A stretch of DNA of 53,048 bases from positions 1-53,048 of IMG/VR virus record IMGVR_UViG_3300024302_000014. One strand, 5' to 3'. Source of the DNA: a virus. The translations under genes and the position numbers were made by a program. Of the stretch, positions 44,692-51,917 are shown piece after piece; positions within the stretch are counted from its first letter, which is position 1; the number at the start of each line of letters is the position of its first letter. The notes under the pieces were generated by a model. That model was not told where the DNA came from. It did no database searches and saw only the letters and a program-made list of their open reading frames with translations.

Positions 44692-45126
44692 TTATCTCTT
44701 CATTGCGGCTGACCCAAAGTAAAAGCCTATAATATTCATAATAGCTACAGGTAGCCACTCTGGGGTTACAAACCCCTGTAAAGTAATGTACTCAGTTACA
44801 GTATGTGTAGTATCTATAAATAGGAACTTAACCCCCTCTGTAATCTCAATAGGTACATTGGTTTGAATCCCCAGAATAGGGGCCAGGAATACAATTCCGA
44901 TCCCTGCCATTAAACTCATAATAACTATGAAGCGCCTAATCCAGGCTGCATTAGGGTTCTGCATCTGACGTGCATTATTAACGCCCTTCTCTACTTGTAG
45001 ATTAGACTGCATTAACATTTTATGTTGCTCAGCTTTATCAGCCTGCGCCTGCCCCCACATCTTCATTAGTCCACCCATTGCGGTGGACCCTAACATACTT
45101 ATTGCTTCAATTGGTAATCCAAACAT
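44692..45126 (-). CDS. Probable holin of the three-transmembrane (GTA-holin-like) type
   Basis: This is a 144-residue membrane protein. After a hydrophobic, glycine-rich start (ISMLGSTAMGGLMKMWGQAQ) come a basic helix, a WIRRFIVIMSLMAGIGIVFL membrane segment (about 62-85) and a C-terminal WLPVAIMNIIGFYFGSAAMK segment. The N..W.R..... motif preceding the first strong membrane helix and the Gly-containing last helix resemble the family of three-membrane-segment holins known from gene transfer agents and phages. It lies three bases before the large terminase gene. Lysis function is inferred. No endolysin is seen in the window. Confidence 0.65.
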   Translation of the reverse strand: MFGLPIEAISMLGSTAMGGLMKMWGQAQADKAEQHKMLMQSNLQVEKGVNNARQMQNPNAAWIRRFIVIMSLMAGIGIVFLAPILGIQTNVPIEITEGVKFLFIDTTHTVTEYITLQGFVTPEWLPVAIMNIIGFYFGSAAMKR

Positions 45127-45136
45127 ATATTCTCTC

Positions 45137-45442
45137 CTATTTCTTGCAATTGCAAGTAGTTTTCTTAGGTGTATCTAGCAGCTTATCAGCTACTTTGTAC
45201 ACTACTGCTTTTAGTCCAAAGATCACTAGTACTAGTATGCCTACGATAGTAGTGTACCATTCTGGTGCTTTGCCTAAGTTTTCCCACGCCTGAGCAAGAG
45301 TTACCTCGCTAAAGATAGGGGCTAGAAAGTTCATGACAATAGGGAAAGAGAATACAATTACTATTGCTTCATCCTTCCAACTATTGTCCATGCTTTCTTC
45401 TGCAATTTGATGATCTAGTTTCTTTTCTTCTTCCATATTCAT
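45137..45442 (-). CDS. Small two-membrane-segment protein, possible holin partner
   Basis: This 101-residue protein has a charged N-terminus (MNMEEEKKLDHQIAEESMDN), two hydrophobic segments (AIVIVFSFPIVMNFLAPIF and WYTTIVGILVLVIFGLKAVV) and a short tail ending TTCNCKK with two cysteines. It has no signal peptide cleavage site. Two-segment membrane proteins next to a holin often act as antiholins or class II holins, so a part in lysis timing is the best guess from position. It lies in the same operon, directly before the larger holin-like gene. Confidence 0.6.
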   Translation of the reverse strand: MNMEEEKKLDHQIAEESMDNSWKDEAIVIVFSFPIVMNFLAPIFSEVTLAQAWENLGKAPEWYTTIVGILVLVIFGLKAVVYKVADKLLDTPKKTTCNCKK

Positions 45443-45459
45443 ACTCTCTTACTCCTTGC

Positions 45460-45546
45460 CTAACAACAATACATAAATGGGGCCCAATCACAGGTCGCCA
45501 TGAGTAATTCACCATTTATATATGGCAAAAGTGCTACCCCTCCCAT
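45460..45546 (-). CDS. Possible 28-residue microprotein
   Basis: In the 105-base gap between two membrane protein genes, an ATG two bases after the upstream stop opens a 28-codon frame with a mixed hydrophobic sequence (MGGVALLPYINGELLMATCD). No good ribosome site precedes it, so translation would depend on coupling. It may be only chance. Confidence 0.2.
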   Translation of the reverse strand: MGGVALLPYINGELLMATCDWAPFMYCC

Positions 45547-45547
45547 A

Positions 45548-46051
45548 TTAATTTGCAAGAGGATTGTCTAATGCTCGTTGTACCTTAGCATTTAACCTAT
45601 CCTCCAACTCTTTTATGTCTGTTTTATTAGATGCCCTTAATTGGTCACGTTTAGTTTCAAATCGTACTTCAGCATCATCAATCATATCTCGTACTTTATC
45701 CTCTAAAGCATTAACATCATCTTCTGTTCTATCCGATACCTTTTCAATTCTACTAATATCATCACGTAATCCGTTTTTGATATCTCTTGTATAATCCAAT
45801 GTACTTTCAATCTTAGCATCCATCAAATCCATTTGAGTTTGATAAGCACCAACATCTAAGTTAGCAATACCTTCAATCTTCTGATACATAGTGAATCCAC
45901 CATACAACGTACCCATCACTGTAGATAATACAGCGAATGCCATACCTAATTGTGTAGGGGTCAGTTTATAACCAAGGATACTAAATTCACCGTTGGCGAA
46001 CTTATCCTTAATTGCATCAATTTTATTTAAGTCTTTGCTTAGGTCTGACAT
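45548..46051 (-). CDS. Membrane-anchored coiled-coil protein
   Basis: This 167-residue protein has one hydrophobic segment (about residues 32-52, QLGMAFAVLSTVMGTLYGGF). A long charged helix follows to the C-terminus with heptad-like Leu/Ile/Val spacing (IESTLDYTRDIKNGLRDDIS, VNALEDKVRDMIDDAEVRFE, ELEDRLNAKVQRALDNPL). This layout, a single anchor plus a long coiled coil, resembles i-spanin-like or tethering proteins, but the first 30 residues are soluble and its orientation is not evident. It follows the exported-protein genes in the same operon with one base between stop and start. Confidence 0.65.
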   Translation of the reverse strand: MSDLSKDLNKIDAIKDKFANGEFSILGYKLTPTQLGMAFAVLSTVMGTLYGGFTMYQKIEGIANLDVGAYQTQMDLMDAKIESTLDYTRDIKNGLRDDISRIEKVSDRTEDDVNALEDKVRDMIDDAEVRFETKRDQLRASNKTDIKELEDRLNAKVQRALDNPLAN

Positions 46052-46052
46052 A

Positions 46053-46451
46053 TTAATTCTCGAATTGTAATCTTCTAAGTTTCTTCAACTCTTGTTCTAA
46101 CTTCACCACTTCTAATCGTTTCTTTCTAAGTTCCAATTGGTATAACGTGTTACAGTTTATACGTTCCTTTGGAGCATTCAATGGTATTACTATCCTTGCA
46201 TATAAACCCAAATCCTTTGTTGTAGGATTATCTGGATCATCAGAACTAAATGGTGTTTGAGCATTATTAACAATACCTGTTATACCAAACTCCATATTCA
46301 TTGTACCACCAATAGCATTAGAACAATCTAAATTACCTGCTCTAAACTTATCAGATGCATAGCTATTTGTCATAGATGGTAACTGTAAAGACAATGCATT
46401 ATTAGCATTCACATTTAAACTTAACATCATTAATATAAAGAAGTATCTCAT
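46053..46451 (-). CDS. Secreted protein with C-terminal coiled coil, cassette member
   Basis: This 132-residue protein begins with a signal peptide (MRYFFILMMLSLNVNANNAL; probable cleavage after NANA or nearby). The mature part has DCSNAIGGTMNMEFGITGIV, then LYARIVIPLNAPKERINCNT, then a charged helix (LRKKRLEVVKLEQELKKLRR). Two cysteines (in LDCSN and INCNT) could pair in the periplasm. The spacing C...GG...FGI...R.NC..L resembles the gene at 48161-48730. The start overlaps the upstream stop (ATGA). No named family is recognised. The periplasmic or outer-membrane location is inferred from the signal peptide. Confidence 0.65.
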   Translation of the reverse strand: MRYFFILMMLSLNVNANNALSLQLPSMTNSYASDKFRAGNLDCSNAIGGTMNMEFGITGIVNNAQTPFSSDDPDNPTTKDLGLYARIVIPLNAPKERINCNTLYQLELRKKRLEVVKLEQELKKLRRLQFEN

Positions 46452-46849
46452 TTTATCTTAGAACAAATCCTAGATGCTATACCTGTTGATATAACATCAC
46501 TCTTAATTAGTTTAGACTTAGAACAAATATATGTTGAATTACTCAAGTCTTTAGTATTAATGTATAAATCAAATGACACCGTTTCAAGATAATCCATTTT
46601 CATTATCTTATACGTTGTTACGAAGGGTACTGGTTCCCATTCAGAATCAAATACCCCTATTTCGTAATATGAAACATCACTTCGTCTATTGAATAATCTC
46701 ATCTTAGTTTTTTGAATACCTGAAATAAATGAGGATTCAAATTTAGGATAAGTTGGAGTCATCTCATGTGCTTTCGCGTCAACTGTCAATACTAGCCCTG
46801 CAATGAAAAATGCAACGCATATTAATATTGTGACTCCACTATTATTCAT
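46448..46849 (-). CDS. Exported beta-rich protein, possibly pilus-chaperone-like
   Basis: I chose the ATG at 46849 (one base after the upstream TAA) over a TTG eight codons earlier. The 133-residue product has an N-terminal membrane segment or signal (GVTILICVAFFIAGLVLTVD, then AKAHEM). The strand-rich part PTYPKFESSFISGIQKTKMR, LFNRRSDVSYYEIGVFDSEW and EPVPFVTTYK is similar in layout to the first Ig-like domain of periplasmic pilus chaperones, and a final segment has two cysteines (YICSKSK, SRICSKIK). The second chaperone domain is absent, so normal chaperone function is doubtful. It is coupled to the secreted pilin-like gene upstream. Confidence 0.6.
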   Translation of the reverse strand: MNNSGVTILICVAFFIAGLVLTVDAKAHEMTPTYPKFESSFISGIQKTKMRLFNRRSDVSYYEIGVFDSEWEPVPFVTTYKIMKMDYLETVSFDLYINTKDLSNSTYICSKSKLIKSDVISTGIASRICSKIK

Positions 46850-46850
46850 A

Positions 46851-47345
46851 TTACTTAGCGATACACTCAGCAACTAATACAGCACTGTATACACCACCTG
46901 GGAATGCTTTGTCATACCCGTTTGTGGCTGATAGAGTGGCAGAGAACCAAGTTGAGCCAGCAACCGTTAGGTCGTATTCAGTAGTAGCATCATATGTTAC
47001 CTTTGCCGCTTCATAACCAGACATACCAGCATCAGAAGTTTGTGCTACCGCAGTTGAACCAGTCCAAGTAACTGTATCAATTAAAGCAGGTGAAGATGAG
47101 AAACTTGTAGGAGTTGTAATCTTTGCTTTGTATGAATCTGCTAATGTGATATCATATCTTACAACTGGTAATACACCACCTGATGCAACTGCTGTACTTA
47201 ATGTATGTGGGGTAGGGTTGCCATACACACCTGGAATATCCGTTGTGATTAGACATCTCATTTGAACATTACCTTGTACAGGCACATCTGTTGCCATTAC
47301 GTTTAAAGCCAAAGTGGCTGCTACTACTGTTAATACGTTTTTCAT
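46851..47345 (-). CDS. Secreted beta-rich (pilin-like?) protein
   Basis: I set the start at the ATG at 47345 because GGAG lies seven bases upstream and a typical signal peptide follows (MKNVLTVVAATLALNVMA). A longer frame would add 19 residues of non-signal character. The 164-residue precursor matures to a Thr/Ser/Val-rich chain with VQGNVQMRCLITTDIPGVYG, VVRYDITLADSYKAKITTPT, WFSATLSATNGYDKAFPGGV and a final YSAVLVAECIAK. The strand pattern and paired Cys at the first and last strands resemble secreted pilin-type or spore-coat-U-like domains. It is a tentative fold guess. The next gene begins one base after its stop. Confidence 0.65.
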   Translation of the reverse strand: MKNVLTVVAATLALNVMATDVPVQGNVQMRCLITTDIPGVYGNPTPHTLSTAVASGGVLPVVRYDITLADSYKAKITTPTSFSSSPALIDTVTWTGSTAVAQTSDAGMSGYEAAKVTYDATTEYDLTVAGSTWFSATLSATNGYDKAFPGGVYSAVLVAECIAK

Positions 47346-47346
47346 A

Positions 47347-48237
47347 TTATTCTCCGTTATATTGCATTTCAACCATTTCATTATGTTTTTGCTGTTGAGC
47401 AAGACCCATTCTTGCTCCTTTCTTATTATCGGGTAAGTGTTTATCCTTTAGACTTATTGTCTCTTTGTAAACACCACCTTGAATCTTTTTATCGTAATAA
47501 CTTTGTACGTTCACACTTAAAGTCATTGCCTTCATTAAATGATTTTGAGCAACAGTTTGTGCCGCCATAATACTATTATCAATCTCAGATAATAGATTCT
47601 CAATATCAATTTCTTCTTCCTCTTCATCTTCTGACACTTCATCAGTATCATCGTCTTTTAATTCTGTTTTACTACTTAATGCATTCTTAACATTATCATC
47701 ATCCATTGCATCATATGCTTCTGCTGTTGGAATACCTTTTAATGTACTCAATAAAGCATCATTGTATCCAGGACAACTCGGATCTGACAATGCTGTAATA
47801 CAAGAATCGTCAAATTTATAACTATAAACAACAGAAGCATCAACAACAGAACCTGTGCCTTCGACTTCAATAGAACCATCCCCCCAATATTCTTGAGGAA
47901 CATTTGGTACACCAATCACTTTATTAATAGGTGTGCCCCCTGGTCTGCCACTCCAATCATCTGTCTCTCTAAAGATATATCCACCGTTCACAGCATCTTC
48001 ATTCTGCACGTGGACTTTCATATCATCTTCAGTATTCTTAATTGGTGTATATTGATAATACACACCGTTAACACTTAGGTTATTTGCTTCAGGAAACAAG
48101 TCAGGCATTCCCCAACTGCTACCATTTGCTGCAGCATTACCTGTTGTTCCGTATGTCCAATTAGAGTAAGAACAAGACGCCGAGAACAGTACTGCCAATG
48201 CCAGTAAGTAACTCAATCGGATCGATACCTTCATCAT
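47347..48237 (-). CDS. Secreted protein or lipoprotein with acidic tract
   Basis: The ATG at 48237 (or the next one at 48234) has GGAGG six bases upstream and is better than an ATG nine codons earlier. The 296-residue precursor has a signal peptide (KVSIRLSYLLALAVLFSASC) ending at Cys22, a possible but non-canonical lipobox (SAS-C). The mature part has a Trp/Gly/Asn-rich domain (WTYGTTGNAAANGSSWGMPD), a Pro/Gly region (IGVPNVPQEYWGDGSIEVEG), a very acidic stretch (DDDTDEVSEDEEEEEIDIEN) and a helical C-terminus. It is not recognised. The gene starts inside the 48161-48730 gene. Confidence 0.6.
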   Translation of the reverse strand: MMKVSIRLSYLLALAVLFSASCSYSNWTYGTTGNAAANGSSWGMPDLFPEANNLSVNGVYYQYTPIKNTEDDMKVHVQNEDAVNGGYIFRETDDWSGRPGGTPINKVIGVPNVPQEYWGDGSIEVEGTGSVVDASVVYSYKFDDSCITALSDPSCPGYNDALLSTLKGIPTAEAYDAMDDDNVKNALSSKTELKDDDTDEVSEDEEEEEIDIENLLSEIDNSIMAAQTVAQNHLMKAMTLSVNVQSYYDKKIQGGVYKETISLKDKHLPDNKKGARMGLAQQQKHNEMVEMQYNGE

Positions 48238-48730
48238 CGTTACCCTCCTTAATAGGTTTTGCATCTACATCATTATCCCAAGCAATTCTAGCATCAGAAC
48301 CAATGATACCATTATACGGACAAGGTGTTCCTGCCATCAGCATAGCATCAAATACTCTAACGTCTTGGCATAGTACTGATACCGCGGCAACTTTCATTCC
48401 CATATCATATAATGTTTTTGCATTCTTTAGACGTTCACAGTTTAAATCTCTACTTGTTGTACCAGCACTTATACCAAGTATCTGTGTTTGAACAGCACCT
48501 GCTACACCAACAGTACAAGAATCTGAATTAGAACTACCATTGAATGTAGGTGTAATTGCAGAAGGGGGTGGAGACTTCACCGTAGTTGTCACGTCACCTG
48601 TCGAGTGTACTGTACTGCTTGTTGTTGAATCTGTTACAATAGGGTCTAATGCCACTACTTCCGAACCATAGAAAAATAGTGCTAAAACCAGTACTAACCA
48701 GGTCCACGCTATTTTCTCTTGTGACTGCAT
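48161..48730 (-). CDS. Secreted/membrane cysteine-containing protein, first gene of exported cassette
   Basis: This 189-residue protein has an N-terminal hydrophobic segment (WTWLVLVLALFFYGSEVVA) that is likely a signal peptide. A Thr/Ser-rich linker (STTSSTVHSTGDVTTTVKSP, then PPSAITPTF) leads to a compact domain with Cys in DSCTVGVAG, RDLNCERLKN, SVLCQDVRV and GTPCPYNG. It ends in a second hydrophobic run (LLTGIGSTVLGVLFLL). From memory, proteins with the PPPSAI...C...G.....LGI....R.LNCE...... pattern occur in other marine phages. Their function is unknown to me. The ribosome site GGAGGG is made by the last codons of the PhoH gene. Confidence 0.7.
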   Translation of the reverse strand: MQSQEKIAWTWLVLVLALFFYGSEVVALDPIVTDSTTSSTVHSTGDVTTTVKSPPPSAITPTFNGSSNSDSCTVGVAGAVQTQILGISAGTTSRDLNCERLKNAKTLYDMGMKVAAVSVLCQDVRVFDAMLMAGTPCPYNGIIGSDARIAWDNDVDAKPIKEGNDDEGIDPIELLTGIGSTVLGVLFLL

Positions 48731-48731
48731 A

Positions 48732-49442
48732 TTAATACCCTCCTTTATGAGTTAAATATTTAGCCTGAATATACGCCTTTACTAAACCACTTCGAACAAT
48801 ATCTTCTGCTTGGAAGTGGTTGGTAGCAAACCATCTGGGCATCGAACTCAACACATCTACAAATTTACAAATGTTTTGATCTGATCTTTTTGTAAAATCA
48901 GTCTGCATAAAGTCTCCACAGAACAATGCAATAGAGTTCTGCCCTAATCGTGTTAATACGGAATCAGCCTCATGGGACGTACAGTTCTGAAACTCGTCCA
49001 TAATCAAGATGCAATTGTCTAAGGTTATACCTCTAACATAAGAAGTAATCATAAAACGTATTACACCATGCTTTATTAGAATTTCGTACGCGTCATCTCT
49101 CCCGAATAATTCTGAGCATATCTTCCTATAGGGTAGTTCGTAAACTTGAGATTTCTCTTCCAAGTTACCCGGTAAGAATCCTATATCACGCGTAGGAACA
49201 GCACTTCGTACTATTACCAACTGCTGGACGTCTCTTCCACCTGTCATAATGTCTTCGAATGCTTTATACATGCTAAGGAAGGTCTTACCCGTTCCTGGGA
49301 ACCCCATAACTAGTTGGGATCTACCCGTATCGTAGTTATCGAAAAAGCTTTGCTGTGCCTCAGTCATTGCCTCTATTGAACATAAGCTAAGATTAAGTTT
49401 TGCTATAGCGCTTGACGCTGTTATTTTTTTCTTTTTGGACAT
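48732..49442 (-). CDS. phoH: PhoH-like P-loop ATPase
   Basis: This 236-residue ATPase has Walker A at 47-54 (GFPGTGKT), Walker B with D149-E150 (ILIMDEFQN), the family segment VRSAVPTRDIGFLPGNLEEK between them, and CGDFMQTDF (sensor-like) further on. PhoH-type proteins are common in marine phages. Some bacterial versions are linked to RNA metabolism and stress, but the phage role is not settled. The protein is soluble and lacks the C-terminal PIN or KH parts seen in some cellular forms. The upstream gene is the collagen-like fibre, and the next gene downstream begins the exported cassette. Confidence 0.92.
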   Translation of the reverse strand: MSKKKKITASSAIAKLNLSLCSIEAMTEAQQSFFDNYDTGRSQLVMGFPGTGKTFLSMYKAFEDIMTGGRDVQQLVIVRSAVPTRDIGFLPGNLEEKSQVYELPYRKICSELFGRDDAYEILIKHGVIRFMITSYVRGITLDNCILIMDEFQNCTSHEADSVLTRLGQNSIALFCGDFMQTDFTKRSDQNICKFVDVLSSMPRWFATNHFQAEDIVRSGLVKAYIQAKYLTHKGGY

Positions 49443-49445
49443 TAA

Positions 49446-50801
49446 TTAATAGTGTGAAACTACAAAGCTGAAGTCGCACGAAACACTGGGACCGCCTACG
49501 GTTGCAGGTGCGGCTGCTATAAGGTCGGCTATAGAAAAGGTTACGAAAGGGCCATTCAAGAACGCAGGTATTACAGCAGCAGCAGTTCCCGGCCCTGCAA
49601 ATCCTCCCATAACATCATAGGTTACCATCACCCCGTGTAAGCTTGAAAGCTGTGACATACCGTTTCCCATGCCTGCAGCACTAATTTCAATGCTTCCCAT
49701 ACCGTTATCTATAGCAGTCCATAGCATTCCTGTAGTACCTGGAGGGTTACCAATAAAGTTTACAGCTCCATTTACAAAGTCTACTACTAAGTTAGCGCGG
49801 TATGTAGTAGCTATAGGCGGCAACTCTCTTACCGTCATAGAATTTAATAGCGCGTCCCAAACCGCAGAACCGTTAGTCATTAGCCCTACTACTAAGGCTT
49901 GCTGCCACGCCGAACTACTAGTAGAAGTGCTAGAGTCCGCTGGGTCGAACACCCAAGGGACAACATCTACAGTACCAGAGGAAACCGCCGTATCGGTAAG
50001 TCCTATCATAGTGTTAGACCCAGCAGGACCGGTAGCCCCGTCATTTCCAGCAGGACCGGTAGCTCCGTCACTTCCAGCAGGACCGGTAGCCCCGTCACTT
50101 CCAGCAGGACCGGTAGCCCCGTCACTTCCAGCAGGACCGGTAGCCCCGTCACTTCCAGCAGGACCGGTAGCTCCGTCACTTCCAGCAGGACCGGTAGCCC
50201 CGTCATTTCCAGCAGGACCGGTAGGACCGGTAGGACCAGCAGGACCAGCACTTCCTGTAGCTCCGTCATTTCCAGCAGGACCTTTCCCGCCTTCATCGTC
50301 TACAAAGTCTGTTTCGGAGTACATACTAGGAGTAGCTATGTCGGAGAAGCCAATATCAGTTAGGAACTCAGTCCAATGATATAGAGCAGGGTTATATGAA
50401 GCGTCCGCAGGGTCACATAATGGATCTCCTGGGTAGTACGCGGTTAGTGCAGCAATCAGGTAATTTTCGTCCGGGTACGTACCTGGTACTACTCTAGAGT
50501 CCGCTAAGATTCCTGCAGGGGTGACTCCCGACACCTTCTTAGCAATCCTAACCTCTCCTGCAGAAGTAATGGCAATCTTATGCTCATCTCCAATAAATAG
50601 GGAGTTAGTTGATACGAAAAGGTCTTTTACTTTCTTAGAGGCTGTTCCTATAGTGAGTGTGTCGTCTCCTGAAGGAACTAAATTACCTGCTGAGTCCTCT
50701 GACCAATTAGATAGTGATCTATCGTTTAACTCACTAAAGTTATTGTCCATTTCGGCATGAGATAGCTCTATGCCTTTACCAATTCGTGTTACTATTGCCA
50801 T
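49446..50801 (-). CDS. Fibre protein with collagen-like repeats
   Basis: This is a 451-residue protein. The N-terminal domain (1-110: [68 protein letters not shown]) is of the fibre attachment type. Residues about 172-263 are continuous Gly-x-Y triplets ([13 protein letters not shown]... units). The C-terminal domain (about 270-451) has a beta/Gly-rich character ([20 protein letters not shown]) and may be a trimeric head. Collagen-like triple helices form rigid shafts in several phage fibres. Its place between small terminase and phoH, far from the other fibre genes, is unusual. Ribosome site: AAGGAAAAC before ATG. Confidence 0.85.
   Translation of the reverse strand: MAIVTRIGKGIELSHAEMDNNFSELNDRSLSNWSEDSAGNLVPSGDDTLTIGTASKKVKDLFVSTNSLFIGDEHKIAITSAGEVRIAKKVSGVTPAGILADSRVVPGTYPDENYLIAALTAYYPGDPLCDPADASYNPALYHWTEFLTDIGFSDIATPSMYSETDFVDDEGGKGPAGNDGATGSAGPAGPTGPTGPAGNDGATGPAGSDGATGPAGSDGATGPAGSDGATGPAGSDGATGPAGSDGATGPAGNDGATGPAGSNTMIGLTDTAVSSGTVDVVPWVFDPADSSTSTSSSAWQQALVVGLMTNGSAVWDALLNSMTVRELPPIATTYRANLVVDFVNGAVNFIGNPPGTTGMLWTAIDNGMGSIEISAAGMGNGMSQLSSLHGVMVTYDVMGGFAGPGTAAAVIPAFLNGPFVTFSIADLIAAAPATVGGPSVSCDFSFVVSHY
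50020..50208 (-). repeat. Seven tandem 27-base units in the collagen-like shaft
   Basis: Seven head-to-tail 27-base units (core CCAGCAGGACCGGTAG on the plus strand) encode three Gly-x-Y triplets each. They differ at only two positions (C/T in a Ser/Asn codon and in an Ala codon). Partial and degenerate copies continue to about 50280. High identity indicates recent unit duplication and a shaft of variable length. Confidence 0.95.
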
Positions 50802-50823
50802 GTTTTCCTTTTTTGTTTAATGT

Positions 50824-50880
50824 CAGAGCACTACCAACGCTAAGAATCCCCGATTATCCTTAGTGTAGGGTAGGTCTCTG
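50824..50880. other. Nested inverted repeat before the collagen-like fibre gene
   Basis: Three nested arms pair around an eight-base loop: CAGAG (50824-50828) with CTCTG (50876-50880), TACC (50832-50835) with GGTA (50869-50872), and CTAAGAAT (50840-50847) with ATCCTTAG (50856-50863, one wobble). The transcript could fold into a long interrupted hairpin. There is no U-run, so it is not a plain terminator. It overlaps the end of the 50860-51048 gene. Confidence 0.55.
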
Positions 50881-51048
50881 AACCTCTGTGAAGCTTAAAT
50901 GTCCGTACGTGAAAAGAAGTCCATTGCATAAGTTAGACACACCTTCGTCTTCTATTTCCAGATCTTTATCTGCACAATAGTCTAAGTGTTCTTCGCATAT
51001 AGCAGCTAGACTGTCTAGCCAGTTCTTCTCGTCCGTAGTTATTTTCAT
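50860..51048 (-). CDS. Small acidic protein, unknown function
   Basis: This 62-residue protein is translationally coupled to the preceding gene by ATGA overlap. It is acidic with three cysteines (AICEEHLDYCADKDLEIEDE, SNLCNGLLFTYGHLSF) and no membrane segment. I do not recognise it. Its position directly after the membrane/coiled-coil protein gene and before the fibre suggests a small regulatory or packaging partner, but nothing in the sequence proves that. Confidence 0.6.
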   Translation of the reverse strand: MKITTDEKNWLDSLAAICEEHLDYCADKDLEIEDEGVSNLCNGLLFTYGHLSFTEVQRPTLH

Positions 51049-51422
51049 TTAACTGCTTCTGTTCCTATTAGCATCAATTTCTTCTCTATACGTGTTAGAG
51101 CCTTTTCGATGAACAAAAATGAACTTTCAATGCGCACTACTCTTTCGGTAATATCTAAGTGTCGCTTGTTGTCCATTTCCATATATACTTTCTCACGGGC
51201 AGCTATAAAGTTCTGAACCTCAGTCTCGACGACATAAGGTTCTTGCTGTAACTGTCTGAGGTCTTGGTGAACCCCCGCTGCCCACCATATAACTGTAAAT
51301 GTTTGTACCAGTAAGGCAAGTATAATGCCTGCGGGTACTTTCTTTGAGGACCCGCATCCTTCATCACATCGTTGTTCTAATCTACCTAGCTGTGCTAGTA
51401 TTTCATTTGTTGTTTCCGACAA
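51045..51422 (-). CDS. Membrane-anchored coiled-coil protein
   Basis: This 125-residue protein has a soluble start with two cysteines (LEQRCDEGCGSSKK), one membrane segment (about 29-50: VPAGIILALLVQTFTVIWWA) and then a charged helical region with heptad spacing (HQDLRQLQQEPYVVETEVQN, DITERVVRIESSFLFIEKAL). The layout resembles small phage membrane proteins of the spanin or tail-anchoring type. It shares its single-anchor plus coiled-coil design with the 45548-46051 protein. The role is unknown. It lies four bases after the probable small terminase gene. Confidence 0.65.
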   Translation of the reverse strand: MSETTNEILAQLGRLEQRCDEGCGSSKKVPAGIILALLVQTFTVIWWAAGVHQDLRQLQQEPYVVETEVQNFIAAREKVYMEMDNKRHLDITERVVRIESSFLFIEKALTRIEKKLMLIGTEAVK

Positions 51423-51426
51423 AATA

Positions 51427-51891
51427 TCATCCCTCTTTTAAAAGCTTTTGCATCAGCTCTCCGTAATTGCCAGATCCGAAAGGGGTCTCATTGATCTGTA
51501 CATTTGTTTGTTGTTTTATTTGGCTATGTTCCGCCTTTACTAGCTCGGTTTGAGCCTTTAGTTCTTCCATACGCATCTTGTGGGCTAAAGCCAGCAAGTC
51601 TGCTATATCTTTATTAGAGCCCATTTCTGACTCGTCAAGTTCTTCCAGTTTTTGTTCAATTATGCCATCTAAAGCCGAGGCAAGTTTAAACTTATTACGA
51701 TATCCTACATCCATAAAGACTGTATCAACATACCTCTTGACTTCTTTTTTGGCAAGGTACGTTGTTACTTCTTGCTCACTGATGCCCAGGTCTCCTGCAG
51801 TGTCTGCTATGTTCATGGATTTCAGGTAAGCTTCAGCCACAGAAAGTGCTTCGGGGGCAATTTGCGTAACTAAAGCTGGTTGATCGGTCAT
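51427..51891 (-). CDS. Probable terminase small subunit
   Basis: This 154-residue protein is the first gene of the operon. The N-terminal part (about 15-55: LSVAEAYLKSMNIADTAGDL, GISEQEVTTYLAKKEVKRYV) is a helix-turn-helix-like segment. A central helical region follows (FKLASALDGIIEQKLEELDE, then DIADLLALAHKMRMEELKAQ), and the charged tail contains NYGELMQKLL. This order, DNA-binding HTH then oligomerisation helices, is that of small terminase subunits that recognise the packaging site. The large subunit is 6.7 kb away, so the call rests on sequence layout rather than on adjacency. Ribosome site: GGAG before ATG. Confidence 0.6.
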   Translation of the reverse strand: MTDQPALVTQIAPEALSVAEAYLKSMNIADTAGDLGISEQEVTTYLAKKEVKRYVDTVFMDVGYRNKFKLASALDGIIEQKLEELDESEMGSNKDIADLLALAHKMRMEELKAQTELVKAEHSQIKQQTNVQINETPFGSGNYGELMQKLLKEG

Positions 51892-51917
51892 TTTATTTCT
51901 CCAAAATATATCTGACT

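Noticed and set aside
46850-46873. Upstream TTG start for the 46448 gene
   Set aside because: The ATG at 46849 is one base after the preceding stop and gives a usual N-terminal signal. The TTG would lie inside the upstream gene without a ribosome site.
47346-47402. 19-residue N-terminal extension of the secreted 46851 gene
   Set aside because: It would destroy the signal peptide layout, and GGAG is placed correctly only for the ATG at 47345.
50020-50280. CRISPR-like array
   Set aside because: The 27-base units are contiguous without spacers and encode Gly-x-Y triplets in frame.
49669-50379. 236-residue rightward frame with Pro/Ala-rich repeats
   Set aside because: It is the antisense reading of the collagen repeat, lacks a ribosome site and promoter, and mirrors the repeat exactly.
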